Shown here one piece after another: positions 54,055-63,049 of a DNA stretch of 64,000 bases (positions are counted from its first letter, which is position 1; each line of letters begins with the position of its first letter). Made by a program: the position numbers and the translations under genes. The stretch is from Planctomycetota bacterium (GTDB lineage Bacteria; Planctomycetota; UBA1135; GCA-002748355): NCBI GenBank assembly GCA_020638795.1, contig JACKHW010000004.1, positions 248,001 to 312,000 of the forward strand, written 5' to 3'. The notes beneath the pieces were generated by a model that saw only the letters and a list, made by a program, of their open reading frames with translations, did not search any database and was not told the origin of the DNA.

Positions 54055-55857
54055 CTTGCGGACCGGCGTGCGGTGGAAGTCGCTCCTATTGAGAACCTTC
54101 CTGATGTTCGGATCCTCGTCTTCGCGGTTCGTGTAGAAGACGTCGTCGCCCGGAGTCTTCCATCGGTAGCGGAACTCGTTCGTATCGAGTTCGACTTCGT
54201 TCGTTTCCGGATTCACGAACTCCTCTTGCCCCGTGAGCATGAGGTAGTTCTCGTTCATGATTTCACCGGTCGTCTCGCTCTTGTGACGCGCGATGTCGCG
54301 TGAGAGTCGCTGAACTTCTTGATAAACGCGGATCACTTCGCCCGCGCGCTCGCTCTGACCGCCGGCCTCTGCGAGCACCCACTGCGGGTTCAAACGCACC
54401 GAGTAGCGCATGATGTCGAACACCGCACGCCACTGCTCGAAGGTCGCGGCCGGAGCGCGAAACGCGATCGTGTCCGAGTTGTGCCAACTGTCCTTGCGAT
54501 CCGTGATGCCCGTGTAGAGCAGCTCACGGAAGCGCTGGCCATCTTCGTCGTAGTCGACGAGCATGCCCGCCGTGTCGAAGTCGATCCGAATGCCGACCAT
54601 CGCGAGCTGCTCGTTGATCGAACGCGCAGCCTGATAGTATGCCTTTGTCATCTTGGGCAGCTGCCGCGTATCGACGACACGGACGTTCCTCGCGCCGGGG
54701 TGCATCGTGCGAAACAGCGTGTCGAGAAATCCCTTGGCAGACATCAGTGGACGCACTTCGGCGCCCTGGTAGTTGGTCCCAACCGGAAACATCGGCGCTG
54801 CAGGCCCGCGCACGACCGCGTAGACGGTATTGGGCAGCCGGCGGAAGCGCACGCTGCCCCGCTCGTCGCTCGCGAACGTGATGTCGCACTTCGCTTCGAT
54901 CGCGTTGAGCGGGCCGCCGGCCTGCGCCGCGTTGACGCGGTAGATGCCGCCGTTGATCGACCACCCGTGCGGCAACAAGATCGTGAACGCCTTCTCCCGC
55001 GGCTCCGCAACGCGACGGAATGCAATCGAGTCGAGCGCGGCCCGCGAATCCTCGTGCGTCGTGTGCGCGCTCTCCTCTTCTTGGGCCCCCGCACGCACAA
55101 CCTCGATGGTCTGCGTCATCGACGCTCGCCCTTCGAAATGCGCCACCTCGCCTTGAATACTCGCTTGGCCATTCAGTGCACCCTGGATTTCCGTCGATGT
55201 CGGAAGATCGTGCGTCGCACCGAACGTCATCGCGACACGACCGACGAACGGCACGCCATGCCCTTCGATGACGAGTTGCGTCTCGAGCTTCGCTTGGAGT
55301 TTCGCGCTGTCCTTCGTCAGACGCTCGATCTTTCCTTCGAGAGCGCCATCTTCGAGGGACAGCGTACGCAGATTCGAGGTCAAGTTCCTGCCGCGGAGGG
55401 ACCAGGTCTGTCCTTCCTTCCAAGGCTCCTTCGCTCCGAGTTCGAGGCACAGCGGAACCTCGAAGAGTTCGCTCGCCGATTCGGGTACCGCTCGCCCCGA
55501 CTCAGCGTCGCTCACGACATAGGAACCGTCTCGCCACGTGAGCGACAAACGTCGCCCCGCGGGCAATACGTCCTGTCGCGCGTCACGACGCCCGGCGGTC
55601 TCGTCCTGTCCGATCACGTATGCCTCACGCACGTCGGCCCGCGCTTCCGCAACGCGATTCGCGTCGCGACGCACGATCGTCAGCACGAAGTCGACATGCG
55701 ACGATTCACGAATCGGGTAGACGTCTTGCCCTGCGCGAACGGTGCCTTCCACCTGGGTCGATCTACGAACGCGATATTGCTGTCCGCGAGCCAAACTGTG
55801 AAGCATCGGCGCGACCACAGTCGCAAGAATGAGAACGACGCGCAACGAAGCTTGCAT
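54049..55857 (-). CDS. Secreted protein of unknown function
   Basis: The 602-residue product has a signal peptide (LRVVLILATVVAPMLHSLARG). No known domain is recognised. The middle part is beta-rich with regular lipocalin-like strands (KIERLTKDSAKLQAKLETQL, VAMTFGATHDLPTSTEIQGA); the C-terminal 200 residues are mixed alpha/beta and end in EFRYRWKTPGDDVFYTNRED. ATG 55857 is chosen because it places the signal peptide at the N-terminus. The gene is free-standing between the hipBA module and a methyltransferase fragment. I can state only that it is exported. Confidence 0.65.
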   Translation of the reverse strand: MQASLRVVLILATVVAPMLHSLARGQQYRVRRSTQVEGTVRAGQDVYPIRESSHVDFVLTIVRRDANRVAEARADVREAYVIGQDETAGRRDARQDVLPAGRRLSLTWRDGSYVVSDAESGRAVPESASELFEVPLCLELGAKEPWKEGQTWSLRGRNLTSNLRTLSLEDGALEGKIERLTKDSAKLQAKLETQLVIEGHGVPFVGRVAMTFGATHDLPTSTEIQGALNGQASIQGEVAHFEGRASMTQTIEVVRAGAQEEESAHTTHEDSRAALDSIAFRRVAEPREKAFTILLPHGWSINGGIYRVNAAQAGGPLNAIEAKCDITFASDERGSVRFRRLPNTVYAVVRGPAAPMFPVGTNYQGAEVRPLMSAKGFLDTLFRTMHPGARNVRVVDTRQLPKMTKAYYQAARSINEQLAMVGIRIDFDTAGMLVDYDEDGQRFRELLYTGITDRKDSWHNSDTIAFRAPAATFEQWRAVFDIMRYSVRLNPQWVLAEAGGQSERAGEVIRVYQEVQRLSRDIARHKSETTGEIMNENYLMLTGQEEFVNPETNEVELDTNEFRYRWKTPGDDVFYTNREDEDPNIRKVLNRSDFHRTPVRKR

Positions 55858-55937
55858 ACCTGAGACCTCCATCGATGCCGTGATTCGACATCGAAGAGGC
55901 GTGCAAGAACATGGCCACGAAGACTGCGCGTTCTGTC

Positions 55938-56279
55938 TCAGGCGCTATTCCGCTCGACGTTCGCCGCGGCGTCTCCCGCAAGCCGCGAGACGAGGTCGAC
56001 TTCGGCGGGCAACGCTTCTGCGTTCTCGAGCGAATCCCACACTGCGACGGCCATGCGTCCGCCAGGGACGAGCACGCGCACCATCTCACGCAATGCAGCG
56101 AGGCGATCCGGGAAGAACATCAAGCCGAACTGACTGACCACGGCATCGAAGGACGCATCCGCGAACGGAAGCTCACCGGCCACACCCTGCTGCCATGTGA
56201 CGCCGGGTTCGAGTCGCTCCGCGACCGCGAGCATGCCCGACCTACTCGAGTCGCCGGACCGACGCGAAGTACGCTCCAT
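55938..56279 (-). pseudogene. Fragment of a class I SAM-dependent methyltransferase
   Basis: The reading frame gives about 95 residues of the middle of a UbiE/Methyltransf_11-type domain: WQQGVAGELPFADASFDAVV, SQFGLMFFPDRLAALREMVR, VLVPGGRMAVAVWDSLENAE. The N-terminal part with the SAM-binding G-x-G-x-G is absent, and so is the C-terminal third after DLVSRLAGDAAANV. Its upstream end runs into the sulfatase gene at 56242, so the missing part was probably deleted. It cannot be an active methyltransferase. Confidence 0.65.
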
Positions 56280-57990
56280 GCTCCTTGCCGTCCTTGCGCC
56301 GTAGGGTCGTCAAGAGCATCGCCGGGCCGGCCGGTAGCTCGGATTCGAACGTGACCTCGGTCGCGTCGGGTGCGACGTCGCGATCGAGCTTCAACGCGCC
56401 AAGCTCGATCGATGCGTGCGTGCACCCCATCGCACGCTGCAACTGCGACGGCCAGCGCCGCAACGTGATCGCGTATCGTCCGGCCTCGATCACGTCGACC
56501 GCCCACGGGCCATTCCCGACGAAGCCGTTACGCACGTGGTTCTGGTGCCATGGCGTGGGGCGATCCTCGGTGTGCCAATCGTGCGACATCAGGCGCACCG
56601 GATTCTCGGCGCCGCCGAGGTGGATGCGCACGTAGCGCGGGAACTCGGGCTCGAGCGAGCGCCACCAGCCCTCGTAGGCGTCGCGCAGTGCGGCGACGAC
56701 GTCGGCGTGCTCGTCCGCGATGTCACGCCGCTGACCGGGATCCTGCCCGATGTCGAACAACTGCTCTCCGTTCACGAGCCGCCAGCGGTCGGTCATGACC
56801 GAGCACTTGCGCCACTTCTGCGGATGTTCGACACGCTGGCTGTGCACGAACATCGTGCGTCCGGTCGGAGGCGGGCCGTCACCGCGCAGTGCTGCCGCGA
56901 ACGACGCGCCATCGCGCGGCAGGCGCGGCTCGGTTCGCAGCCCGCACAGTTCGATCAGGGTCGGCAGCACGTCGACGTGTGCCGAGAGCGCATCGATGTC
57001 GCGCCCGCCACCGACGCCGCCCTTCGGCCAGTAGGCGAAGAACGGCACGCGATGGCCACCGTCGTATTCGGAGCCCTTCTGGCCGCGCATGCCGGCGTCG
57101 AAACCACGCCACGTGCCCTTCGCTGCGTTGCCAGCGGCGACCCCGGCAGCGGTGCCGTTGTCGGTCGTGAACAAGAGGATCGTGTTCTCGGCGAGTCCGC
57201 TCTCTTCGAGCAGGTTGCGCAGCTTGCCGATGTTGTGGTCGAGGTTCTCGATCATGCCGTAGAAGCGCGCCATCGGTTCGGGCACGCCGGCTTCGGCACA
57301 AGGCCGCCACCACTTCTCCGCGACGAGGTAGGGTCCGTGCGGCGCGTTCGTCGCCAGATACACGAAGAACGGGCGCGCATCCTCGCGCTTGACGAACTCA
57401 CTCGCCTCTGCGAACCACACGTCGGTGCAGTAGCCGTCGAATCGCTGCAGCTCACCATCGACCTCGTACGTGTCGTCGAAGTAGTCGTTGCCCCAATGGT
57501 CGGGCCCTTGACCGACACCGCCGCCACGGTGCCAAACGACATGCTCGAAGCCTTGGTCCTGCGGCCGACACGGTGCGTTGTCACCGAGGTGCCACTTGCC
57601 GAACATCGCCGTGCGGTAGCCGTTCGCGGCGAACTCCTCCGCGATCGTCGTCTCGTCGCCCCGCATCAGCGAGCGCCCCATGATCGTGTGCCACACTCCG
57701 GTGCGCGTCGAATAGCGCCCGCTCATCAACGCGCTGCGCGTTGGCGAGCACGTCGGGTCGACGTGGTAGTTCGTCAATCGAACCGACGCTTTGTGCAGCG
57801 CGTCGAGGTTGGGCGTGCGGATCTTGCCGTTGCCGTGTGCACCGACGTCGCCGTATCCCTGGTCGTCGGTCATCACGAGGACGACGTTCGGCGGGCGTTG
57901 CGAAGAGACCTGGACGGGGAGTGTTGCGAGCGCGAGGACGGCGACGAGGAGAACCATGTCGCGCGACAGGATCCGGCGAACGAAGCCCAA
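56242..57990 (-). CDS. Secreted sulfatase (C-x-P-x-R type, CSPTR)
   Basis: The 582-residue product has a signal peptide (MVLLVAVLALATLPVQVSSQ) and the sulfatase fold: NVVLVMTDDQGYGDVGAHGN, the formylglycine motif DPTCSPTRSALMSG (C-S-P-T-R), AMFGKWHLGDNAP, LATNAPHGPYLV, ILLFTTDNGTAAGV and VMTDRWRLVNGEQLFDIGQD. About 130 residues beyond the core form an extra C-terminal beta domain. It should desulfate extracellular glycans in the periplasm or outside. The TTG at 57990 gives a basic n-region; ATG 57957 is the alternative. Its 3' end overlaps the methyltransferase remnant. Confidence 0.9.
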   Translation of the reverse strand: MGFVRRILSRDMVLLVAVLALATLPVQVSSQRPPNVVLVMTDDQGYGDVGAHGNGKIRTPNLDALHKASVRLTNYHVDPTCSPTRSALMSGRYSTRTGVWHTIMGRSLMRGDETTIAEEFAANGYRTAMFGKWHLGDNAPCRPQDQGFEHVVWHRGGGVGQGPDHWGNDYFDDTYEVDGELQRFDGYCTDVWFAEASEFVKREDARPFFVYLATNAPHGPYLVAEKWWRPCAEAGVPEPMARFYGMIENLDHNIGKLRNLLEESGLAENTILLFTTDNGTAAGVAAGNAAKGTWRGFDAGMRGQKGSEYDGGHRVPFFAYWPKGGVGGGRDIDALSAHVDVLPTLIELCGLRTEPRLPRDGASFAAALRGDGPPPTGRTMFVHSQRVEHPQKWRKCSVMTDRWRLVNGEQLFDIGQDPGQRRDIADEHADVVAALRDAYEGWWRSLEPEFPRYVRIHLGGAENPVRLMSHDWHTEDRPTPWHQNHVRNGFVGNGPWAVDVIEAGRYAITLRRWPSQLQRAMGCTHASIELGALKLDRDVAPDATEVTFESELPAGPAMLLTTLRRKDGKEHGAYFASVRRLE

Positions 57991-58036
57991 GGTCCAGCCC
58001 GAGTGGATCGACGACCGTCACAGCGGTCGATTGCGA

Positions 58037-58885
58037 TCAGCGACGTTCCACGGCGGCGTCGGTCAGACTGCGCTCGAGTTCGAACTTGGCGATGCCCGGA
58101 GGATCGAGCTGCACTCCCGCATCGACGCCGACCACTTGCGAGATCCAGCGCCAGCGTTGCGTCAGTTCGTGGATCGCGACGAGTTCGGGCGTGCGCTCGA
58201 CGTTCGATCGTTCGAGGAAGTTCTGCTGCACTTCGCCGAGCCCGTTCTCGCCAGGATTCCCTTCGATGCTCTCGCCAGCCGCCGCGGTAGCCACGAACGT
58301 CGTCGGGCTGATCGCGCGGAGGCCATCCGGATTGGGGAAGCGAGTGAGCGTCAGGCGACCGAGGTCCCGCGGGCCGTCCGGTGCGTCCGTGGTCGAGACG
58401 GAGACCGTGCCGTCCTCTCCGATTCCGATGGCGATCGTGTTCTGTGGAATCACGAACCCGGTTGCGATCGGCTCACCGGACGGAGCCGTCAGTCGCCCGC
58501 TCGCGTCGAGCAACAGGTGACCATGGCGCGTGTAGGCGGATGTCCCGTCGTGCCGCTTCAGCTTGAAAAATCCCTCGCCGGTAATCGCAACGTCGAACGC
58601 GCGCTGCGTCCACTCGATCACCCCCGGTTGCCAACAGTACCCACCACTCGGCAGCCGTCTTCGGTAGCCAGCACTATCGAGGTGCCGGATATTCTCGATG
58701 TGTAGCGCCAAGCGCCGCTCGATGTCGTCGAGAAGCGCCACCGTGCGCGGCACGAAGCCGGCTGGCCGCGGCCGCATCGCGAAGCTCGCCTCGCGGGTCT
58801 GACACGATTCGCCGTGGGCACACGAACACGGTTGCGATTGACACGCCGAAAGCGCGATAAGGACGAGCGTCAGAACGGACCGCAT
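58037..58885 (-). CDS. FlgG-like (flagellar rod/hook fold) lipoprotein
   Basis: The 282-residue product has a lipoprotein signal ending in L-S-A-C. The rest resembles FlgG/FlgF flagellar rod proteins: FDVAITGEGFFKLKRHDGTS, AYTRHGHLLLDASGRLTAPS, ATGFVIPQNTIAIGIGEDGT, and a C-terminal QQNFLERSNVERTPELVAI, the counterpart of the rod-protein L-E-x-S-N-V motif. Real rod proteins are not lipoproteins and sit in flagellar operons; no flagellar gene is near. It may be an envelope protein derived from this fold. A longer open frame reaching 59251 runs across the tRNA fragment and is spurious. Confidence 0.72.
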   Translation of the reverse strand: MRSVLTLVLIALSACQSQPCSCAHGESCQTREASFAMRPRPAGFVPRTVALLDDIERRLALHIENIRHLDSAGYRRRLPSGGYCWQPGVIEWTQRAFDVAITGEGFFKLKRHDGTSAYTRHGHLLLDASGRLTAPSGEPIATGFVIPQNTIAIGIGEDGTVSVSTTDAPDGPRDLGRLTLTRFPNPDGLRAISPTTFVATAAAGESIEGNPGENGLGEVQQNFLERSNVERTPELVAIHELTQRWRWISQVVGVDAGVQLDPPGIAKFELERSLTDAAVERR

Positions 58886-59032
58886 AGGGTTGCTGTCGTC
58901 CATTGCGACAGCACCACAGCAGGGCATTCTTCCGCGGCGTTCGTCCATCCGAGACGGAGAGCGTCGCCAAACTCCGAGCGGACTCGCTGAATCGCACGAA
59001 GAGCAGGGTTCCGTCGTCGCGGCGCGAAAAAC

Positions 59033-59077
<45 letters not shown>

Positions 59078-59132
59078 ACTGACCAGGCCGTATTCCAGCG
59101 ATCGCGCTCCAGGCCACGCAAACAGCGGGACA

Positions 59133-59236
59133 TGGCGTAAAACTGCATCATGCCACCACTTGCGCGCGATGCAATCCCTCTCACCTCTTCTCACTGAATC
59201 GCGTTCGTTTCGGGGTACGAGGCCAAAACATGGTAA
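59133..59236 (+). repeat. Copy A of a roughly 100-bp dispersed repeat
   Basis: The segment starts TGGCGTAAAACTGCATCATG and its first 33 bases are identical to those of copy B at 62084. Similarity then continues with gaps through a shared GCGTT-x-TTCGTTTCGGGGTA block. It begins 55 bases from the tRNA fragment. Function is unknown. Confidence 0.7.
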
Positions 59237-59319
59237 CCAGACAGGGCTCATAGCCCCCTACCCCACCGATTCGCATCCTGAGAACACAGCGAAGTCGCCC
59301 GCAACGCCTTACCGTCACG

Positions 59320-60849
59320 TCACTGACGAAGCATCCTTACCTTGTAGAGCGTAGCTGGGCTGAAAATGACATCGCCACCGACCCGCATCTCCTTGAAGTA
59401 CCGCTCTATCGCAGCTTTCCTCTCCACCTTACGCTGCGATGTCTCCTGCGAGCTGTGGCGCGAAAACGATGCGGCCGATGACAACGCGATAGGAGCGGTC
59501 GCTGGATCCTCGATCTCAATCCCAACGATCTCGCTCAATCGGATCGCGCTGCCGTCGACGAACCAAAACTGGAAAAGCAAAACCCCTCCGATAAGCGAAG
59601 TGTCGTTCGGGATACTCACCAGGGTTCGCCCATGGCCTTGCGACCCGTTCGTATCAAACGAATCCGGCATGAGCCCGAACAACGGCAGGAACGTCGAAGT
59701 ATTCAGCAGCTGATTACTTCCATACGCGACCACTGGGTCAGCACCTGTGCTAGCATCTCGGGCCGCAAATGCAACGTTGCCAACCAACAAGTGATCACCA
59801 ACCTGCTTCGTTTGCTTGATCACCGGGCAATAAATCTCGGTGGTCGACCCGATTGGCATTGAGAGCGGCTGCGGGATACTCCGAATCTGCGATCCATCAG
59901 CAAACACTTCGCCAAAACCGTAACGACGCATTACTGTCATTGCGTGCTCAGCATTCGCGGTCTGAGAAGCAGGTACAGCAACGTAGAAGCTGCCGATCGT
60001 CGCCGCGCTGCTAGCGATCACCGTTGTAGCATTTTGCCCAAAGGGGATCTGGCCAGAGGCAAGCGTAGTCCCTGTAGTCAGATCAAGCACGTCAAACGAC
60101 TCCAGTTCCGTACCACGAACGGCGATGCTAGACGACCCTTCACTAACCGAAGAGGAATCAATAAGCACTTCCGGTGCATAAGATGCAACGCCCGGATAAT
60201 CCTCTTCGACGACTGCACTACCATTCGAGTAGACAGCGACAGCTCCTATCGCGGCATACGCGCGCGTGTAACGATCAGTGAGGACTATCTTGACCGGACT
60301 TGCACCTTGCGCAGGCACCAACCCCATGAATAAGTCATCCGGATTCGCAAGCACACTGACATCCGATGTCGAGGCCCACACCGCCCATCCAGTGAGCGGA
60401 AGGGGCGACACTCCGTCCCACGAGTTCTTCCAGATCCGCTTCAACTTTGCATCGAGCAAATAGACATTGTCAGAAACCGGATCGTAAGCCGCGCTGCTGA
60501 AATCCGCAGGGGCGAAAACGTAAGCACTCTTGAACTCAAACGTTGTCAGCGTGCTACTCCATTTCCAATGCTCCACGCGACCTCCGGTCGCATCCCGCCC
60601 AACAACAAGCACATCCTGTGTCAGCGGGAAGTCGTCAGCGAGGCCGACAACTTCTCCCGGCACCGCGACCCCAGTCTGCACGTTTCCCACTGCTGAGGCC
60701 GGCGTTGAGTAGTAGAGCTTGCCATCTGTGTCAACATCGACACCAGCCTCGGTGGAGGACGGTCTTGCGTCGCGTTGCCCCGCGAGAGGTGGAGCAACCA
60801 GTAACGCGACCAACAACACCGCACAGTTCAAAATCATCGCTCGCAGCAT
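59320..60849 (-). CDS. Secreted protein of unknown function in the island
   Basis: The 509-residue product has a signal peptide (LNCAVLLVALLVAPPLAGQ). The central part has repeated short strands resembling a propeller (SAYVFAPADFSSAAYDPVSD, NVYLLDAKLKRIWKNSWDG), and the region from about 385 (ASTGADPVVAYGSNQLLNTS ... SIPNDTSLIGGVLLFQFWFV) resembles the C-terminal modules of other secreted proteins here. The last 50 residues are basic and helical. It starts one base after the stop of the gene at 60851, so the two form an operon. Codon use is visibly less GC-rich than left of 59 kb. Confidence 0.68.
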   Translation of the reverse strand: MLRAMILNCAVLLVALLVAPPLAGQRDARPSSTEAGVDVDTDGKLYYSTPASAVGNVQTGVAVPGEVVGLADDFPLTQDVLVVGRDATGGRVEHWKWSSTLTTFEFKSAYVFAPADFSSAAYDPVSDNVYLLDAKLKRIWKNSWDGVSPLPLTGWAVWASTSDVSVLANPDDLFMGLVPAQGASPVKIVLTDRYTRAYAAIGAVAVYSNGSAVVEEDYPGVASYAPEVLIDSSSVSEGSSSIAVRGTELESFDVLDLTTGTTLASGQIPFGQNATTVIASSAATIGSFYVAVPASQTANAEHAMTVMRRYGFGEVFADGSQIRSIPQPLSMPIGSTTEIYCPVIKQTKQVGDHLLVGNVAFAARDASTGADPVVAYGSNQLLNTSTFLPLFGLMPDSFDTNGSQGHGRTLVSIPNDTSLIGGVLLFQFWFVDGSAIRLSEIVGIEIEDPATAPIALSSAASFSRHSSQETSQRKVERKAAIERYFKEMRVGGDVIFSPATLYKVRMLRQ

Positions 60850-60850
60850 G

Positions 60851-61543
60851 TCAATTGCAGTCCTTCTTAATCTGATCCTTGAGCTTGCGGATTTCACTCT
60901 CGATTCTCATCGCTCGCTTGAACATCCAGTTTGCATGCTCCCACTCTTCGTCGACGGTAAACTTGGCAGCGATCGCTTTGCAAGCGATTTTGTTCGTAGT
61001 CAAAGCCACGATCGTGAGCCTCATCGCCTTGCATTTGTCGGCCTGAGTCCAGTCATCGGCATCGTTCGGCCATGCAGAATCTTGACGTAGGCGTTCGCCT
61101 TCATGAGCGAGATTGCCCGCGAGCTTGCCATCGCCAGACTTGTTCCCAGGCGGCGGAAGCATACCTCCCGGGTCAACGACGATCACCTCATCTCCCTCGC
61201 AGACACCAGGTGTCGATATAGTCTTCCCACCTTCGACCCGCTCGCCGGTCGTCTTAGCGTCCATGCCACGACGCTTGATTGTCGGATCACTACGGATGCG
61301 GCTCGTGCCAGTAGTTTTTTTGCCACCTCGCGCGGCCTTCAAGGCTTCAATTGCCTTTTTGATTCGCTCCTTCTCTTCCTCACTTTGTAGCTGACTGACA
61401 GAACTCTCCAGGAGAGCGATCGCACGGTCGACCGCTGCCGCCTGGTCTTGGGTTAAGGGACTACCGCTGAGCTGAGCAGCAGCTGTGGGGCAAAATGCTA
61501 ACGCAGCGCCCAGGGTAGCAACCGCGACAAATCTCTTAAGCAT
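60851..61543 (-). CDS. Small secreted helical protein of unknown function
   Basis: The 230-residue product has a signal peptide (VATLGAALAFCPTAAAQ). A coiled-coil-like stretch (about 30-75: VDRAIALLESSVSQLQSEEE) is followed by a glycine-rich basic segment and a helical C-terminal half with an NLAHEGERLRQ element. The mature part has four cysteines (CEGDE, DKCKAM, IACKAI, KKDCN) that could form disulfides. No family is recognised. It is the first gene of a two-gene operon with the secreted protein at 59320. Confidence 0.6.
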   Translation of the reverse strand: MLKRFVAVATLGAALAFCPTAAAQLSGSPLTQDQAAAVDRAIALLESSVSQLQSEEEKERIKKAIEALKAARGGKKTTGTSRIRSDPTIKRRGMDAKTTGERVEGGKTISTPGVCEGDEVIVVDPGGMLPPPGNKSGDGKLAGNLAHEGERLRQDSAWPNDADDWTQADKCKAMRLTIVALTTNKIACKAIAAKFTVDEEWEHANWMFKRAMRIESEIRKLKDQIKKDCN

Positions 61544-62083
61544 GGCCTATCATTACGCAAAAAGTATGGGTCTAGAAAGCCTTGGCATACCAAAGCACGC
61601 GCACGATCATACTCGCGCGTCATTCCTCAATACTATGGCGCACTGAGTCGCAGTGACACGAAGCCACGCTGCGACGGAAAACACACTAGCTCTGCATCTG
61701 CAACTCACTTAAGACGCGCCTCTCCTGCGATCCAACCACTCCGCGCACTTTCGACGCACTTGAGCTTACTCGCTTTTCGGTGCGCCGCAAGAGCGCTGCG
61801 GCTGGCCTACGCATCGAGCATTGCCATCAGGACTGCCTGACTTGCCAAGCAACCCGCACGCAATAACGTGCAACCAAAGGACTTATATCGCGCCCGATGC
61901 ATAACCTCGCTGCTCAGCTACCGTAGATTTGACCGACCGGCCTCCGAGCGCCCCCTAGATCACCGCCCGGCGAAGCAGCACAGCGACATCGACCGATGAC
62001 TCCGGCACGCGTCCCACGCGATCTTAAACGCCTCGCTTGTAGAACGCATCGATTCGCCCCCACTTTCGGCGAAACGATCCGGG

Positions 62084-62190
62084 TGGCGTAAAACTGCATC
62101 ATGCCACCACTTGCGCAATGCAAGCACTCCTGACCTCTCGCATCGCGTTGCATTCGTTTCGGGGTAGGAGCGTAAACGGAGTGGTAGCCG
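62084..62190 (+). repeat. Copy B of a roughly 100-bp dispersed repeat
   Basis: The first 33 bases equal copy A (59133), and the later block around TTCGTTTCGGGGTA also matches. The copies are in the same orientation, about 2.95 kb apart, and enclose the two-gene operon 59320-61543. Confidence 0.7.
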
Positions 62191-62219
62191 AGATCCGAAA
62201 TCCGGCAAAACCGGATCTC
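62190..62219. terminator. Nested hairpins next to repeat copy B
   Basis: GAGATCCG (62190-62197) can pair with CGGATCTC (62212-62219), and, as an alternative fold, ATCCGG (62200-62205) with CCGGAT (62211-62216) around CAAAA. The two folds exclude each other. It could be a terminator, an attenuator or part of the repeat element. Confidence 0.35.
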
Positions 62220-62283
62220 GAGTAACACAGCCATGGCACGAATCCAAGGAATAATTTGCAGAGCTTACCGAAGCCGCTGAACC

Positions 62284-62841
62284 ATGAACGATAATCCCCC
62301 AGCAGCGAAAACGCCACGCAAGCCCATGTCCGAAGCCAAGAAGCGGGCGCTTAGCCATATCGGCGTTGCCGCTGCCCTACTCACGCTCGGAAGTACCCTC
62401 TTTTTTGCAGGCCAGGCATGGGAGTCCTACCGCCTTAGTGATTCGCCCCTGACCTCGGAAGATTATGACATTGCCCTGGCAACCGTCGAAGACGCAATGC
62501 TCCTTGCTGGATCAACCGTCGACGGATCTCCACCGCCGACCCGCGCAGTGAAAGACAGCACAATATCGATCTCAGAGACGATCAAAGATCTCGTCACCGC
62601 GCAGCTCCTCATTGAAACACTCGACAAAAGGCACGACGCGGATTTTGTGCGCGATGTCTTGCGTGATCGTCTAAAACACCTCAACCAAAAGCACACTGAG
62701 ACAACACAGCTCGGAGGAGAGAACACAGAGCCGCCAGAGCTCACGAAAGCTAAGAACGCTGTGACAGAGACCTTCGTCTTCTATCTGCGCGGACTTCACA
62801 TGAAACTGTCGAGTTGCAAAGCTGCACTACAAGCAAAGTGA
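62284..62841 (+). CDS. Single-pass membrane protein of unknown function
   Basis: The 185-residue product has a basic N-terminus (KTPRKPMSEAKKRALSH) and one transmembrane segment (IGVAAALLTLGSTLFFAGQA). The rest is helical and charged (ETIKDLVTAQLLIETLDKRH, DFVRDVLRDRLKHLNQKHTE). No family is recognised. Codon use is relatively AT-rich, as in the rest of this region, so it is probably part of the integrated element. Confidence 0.55.
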   Translation: MNDNPPAAKTPRKPMSEAKKRALSHIGVAAALLTLGSTLFFAGQAWESYRLSDSPLTSEDYDIALATVEDAMLLAGSTVDGSPPPTRAVKDSTISISETIKDLVTAQLLIETLDKRHDADFVRDVLRDRLKHLNQKHTETTQLGGENTEPPELTKAKNAVTETFVFYLRGLHMKLSSCKAALQAK

Positions 62842-63049
62842 TAGCTTGCAGCGAGCAGACGACTATCATTCACAGGCCTCGTGAAGATAGCATCGCCCCT
62901 GGCCTGCAGCGCCCAGATTCACATCTATCGCCACCTCGCACAAACACCGGCCGCCTTGTCGGCCGAACGCGAATCTGGTAGCTCGACTTCGGCGGCGCAG
63001 CGAAATGAAGCGAACGAGCCATCGAGCACGACAGGTGCGCGTCTCCAAA
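62842..63049. other. Short gap between convergent genes
   Basis: About 200 bases with no convincing gene; small plus-strand frames here are mostly antisense to the following gene. Confidence 0.35.

Larger units (their letters stand above)
61544..62283. other. 740-bp non-coding stretch in the island
   Basis: No credible gene is seen. The stretch includes repeat copy B and, after it, a hairpin pair at 62190-62219. It should contain the promoters of the divergent genes at 61543 and 62284. Confidence 0.5.

Noticed and set aside
60851..61543. Zinc metallopeptidase signature in the small island protein
   Set aside because: The segment is H-E-x-x-R rather than H-E-x-x-H and no third ligand is visible, so a peptidase call is not supported.
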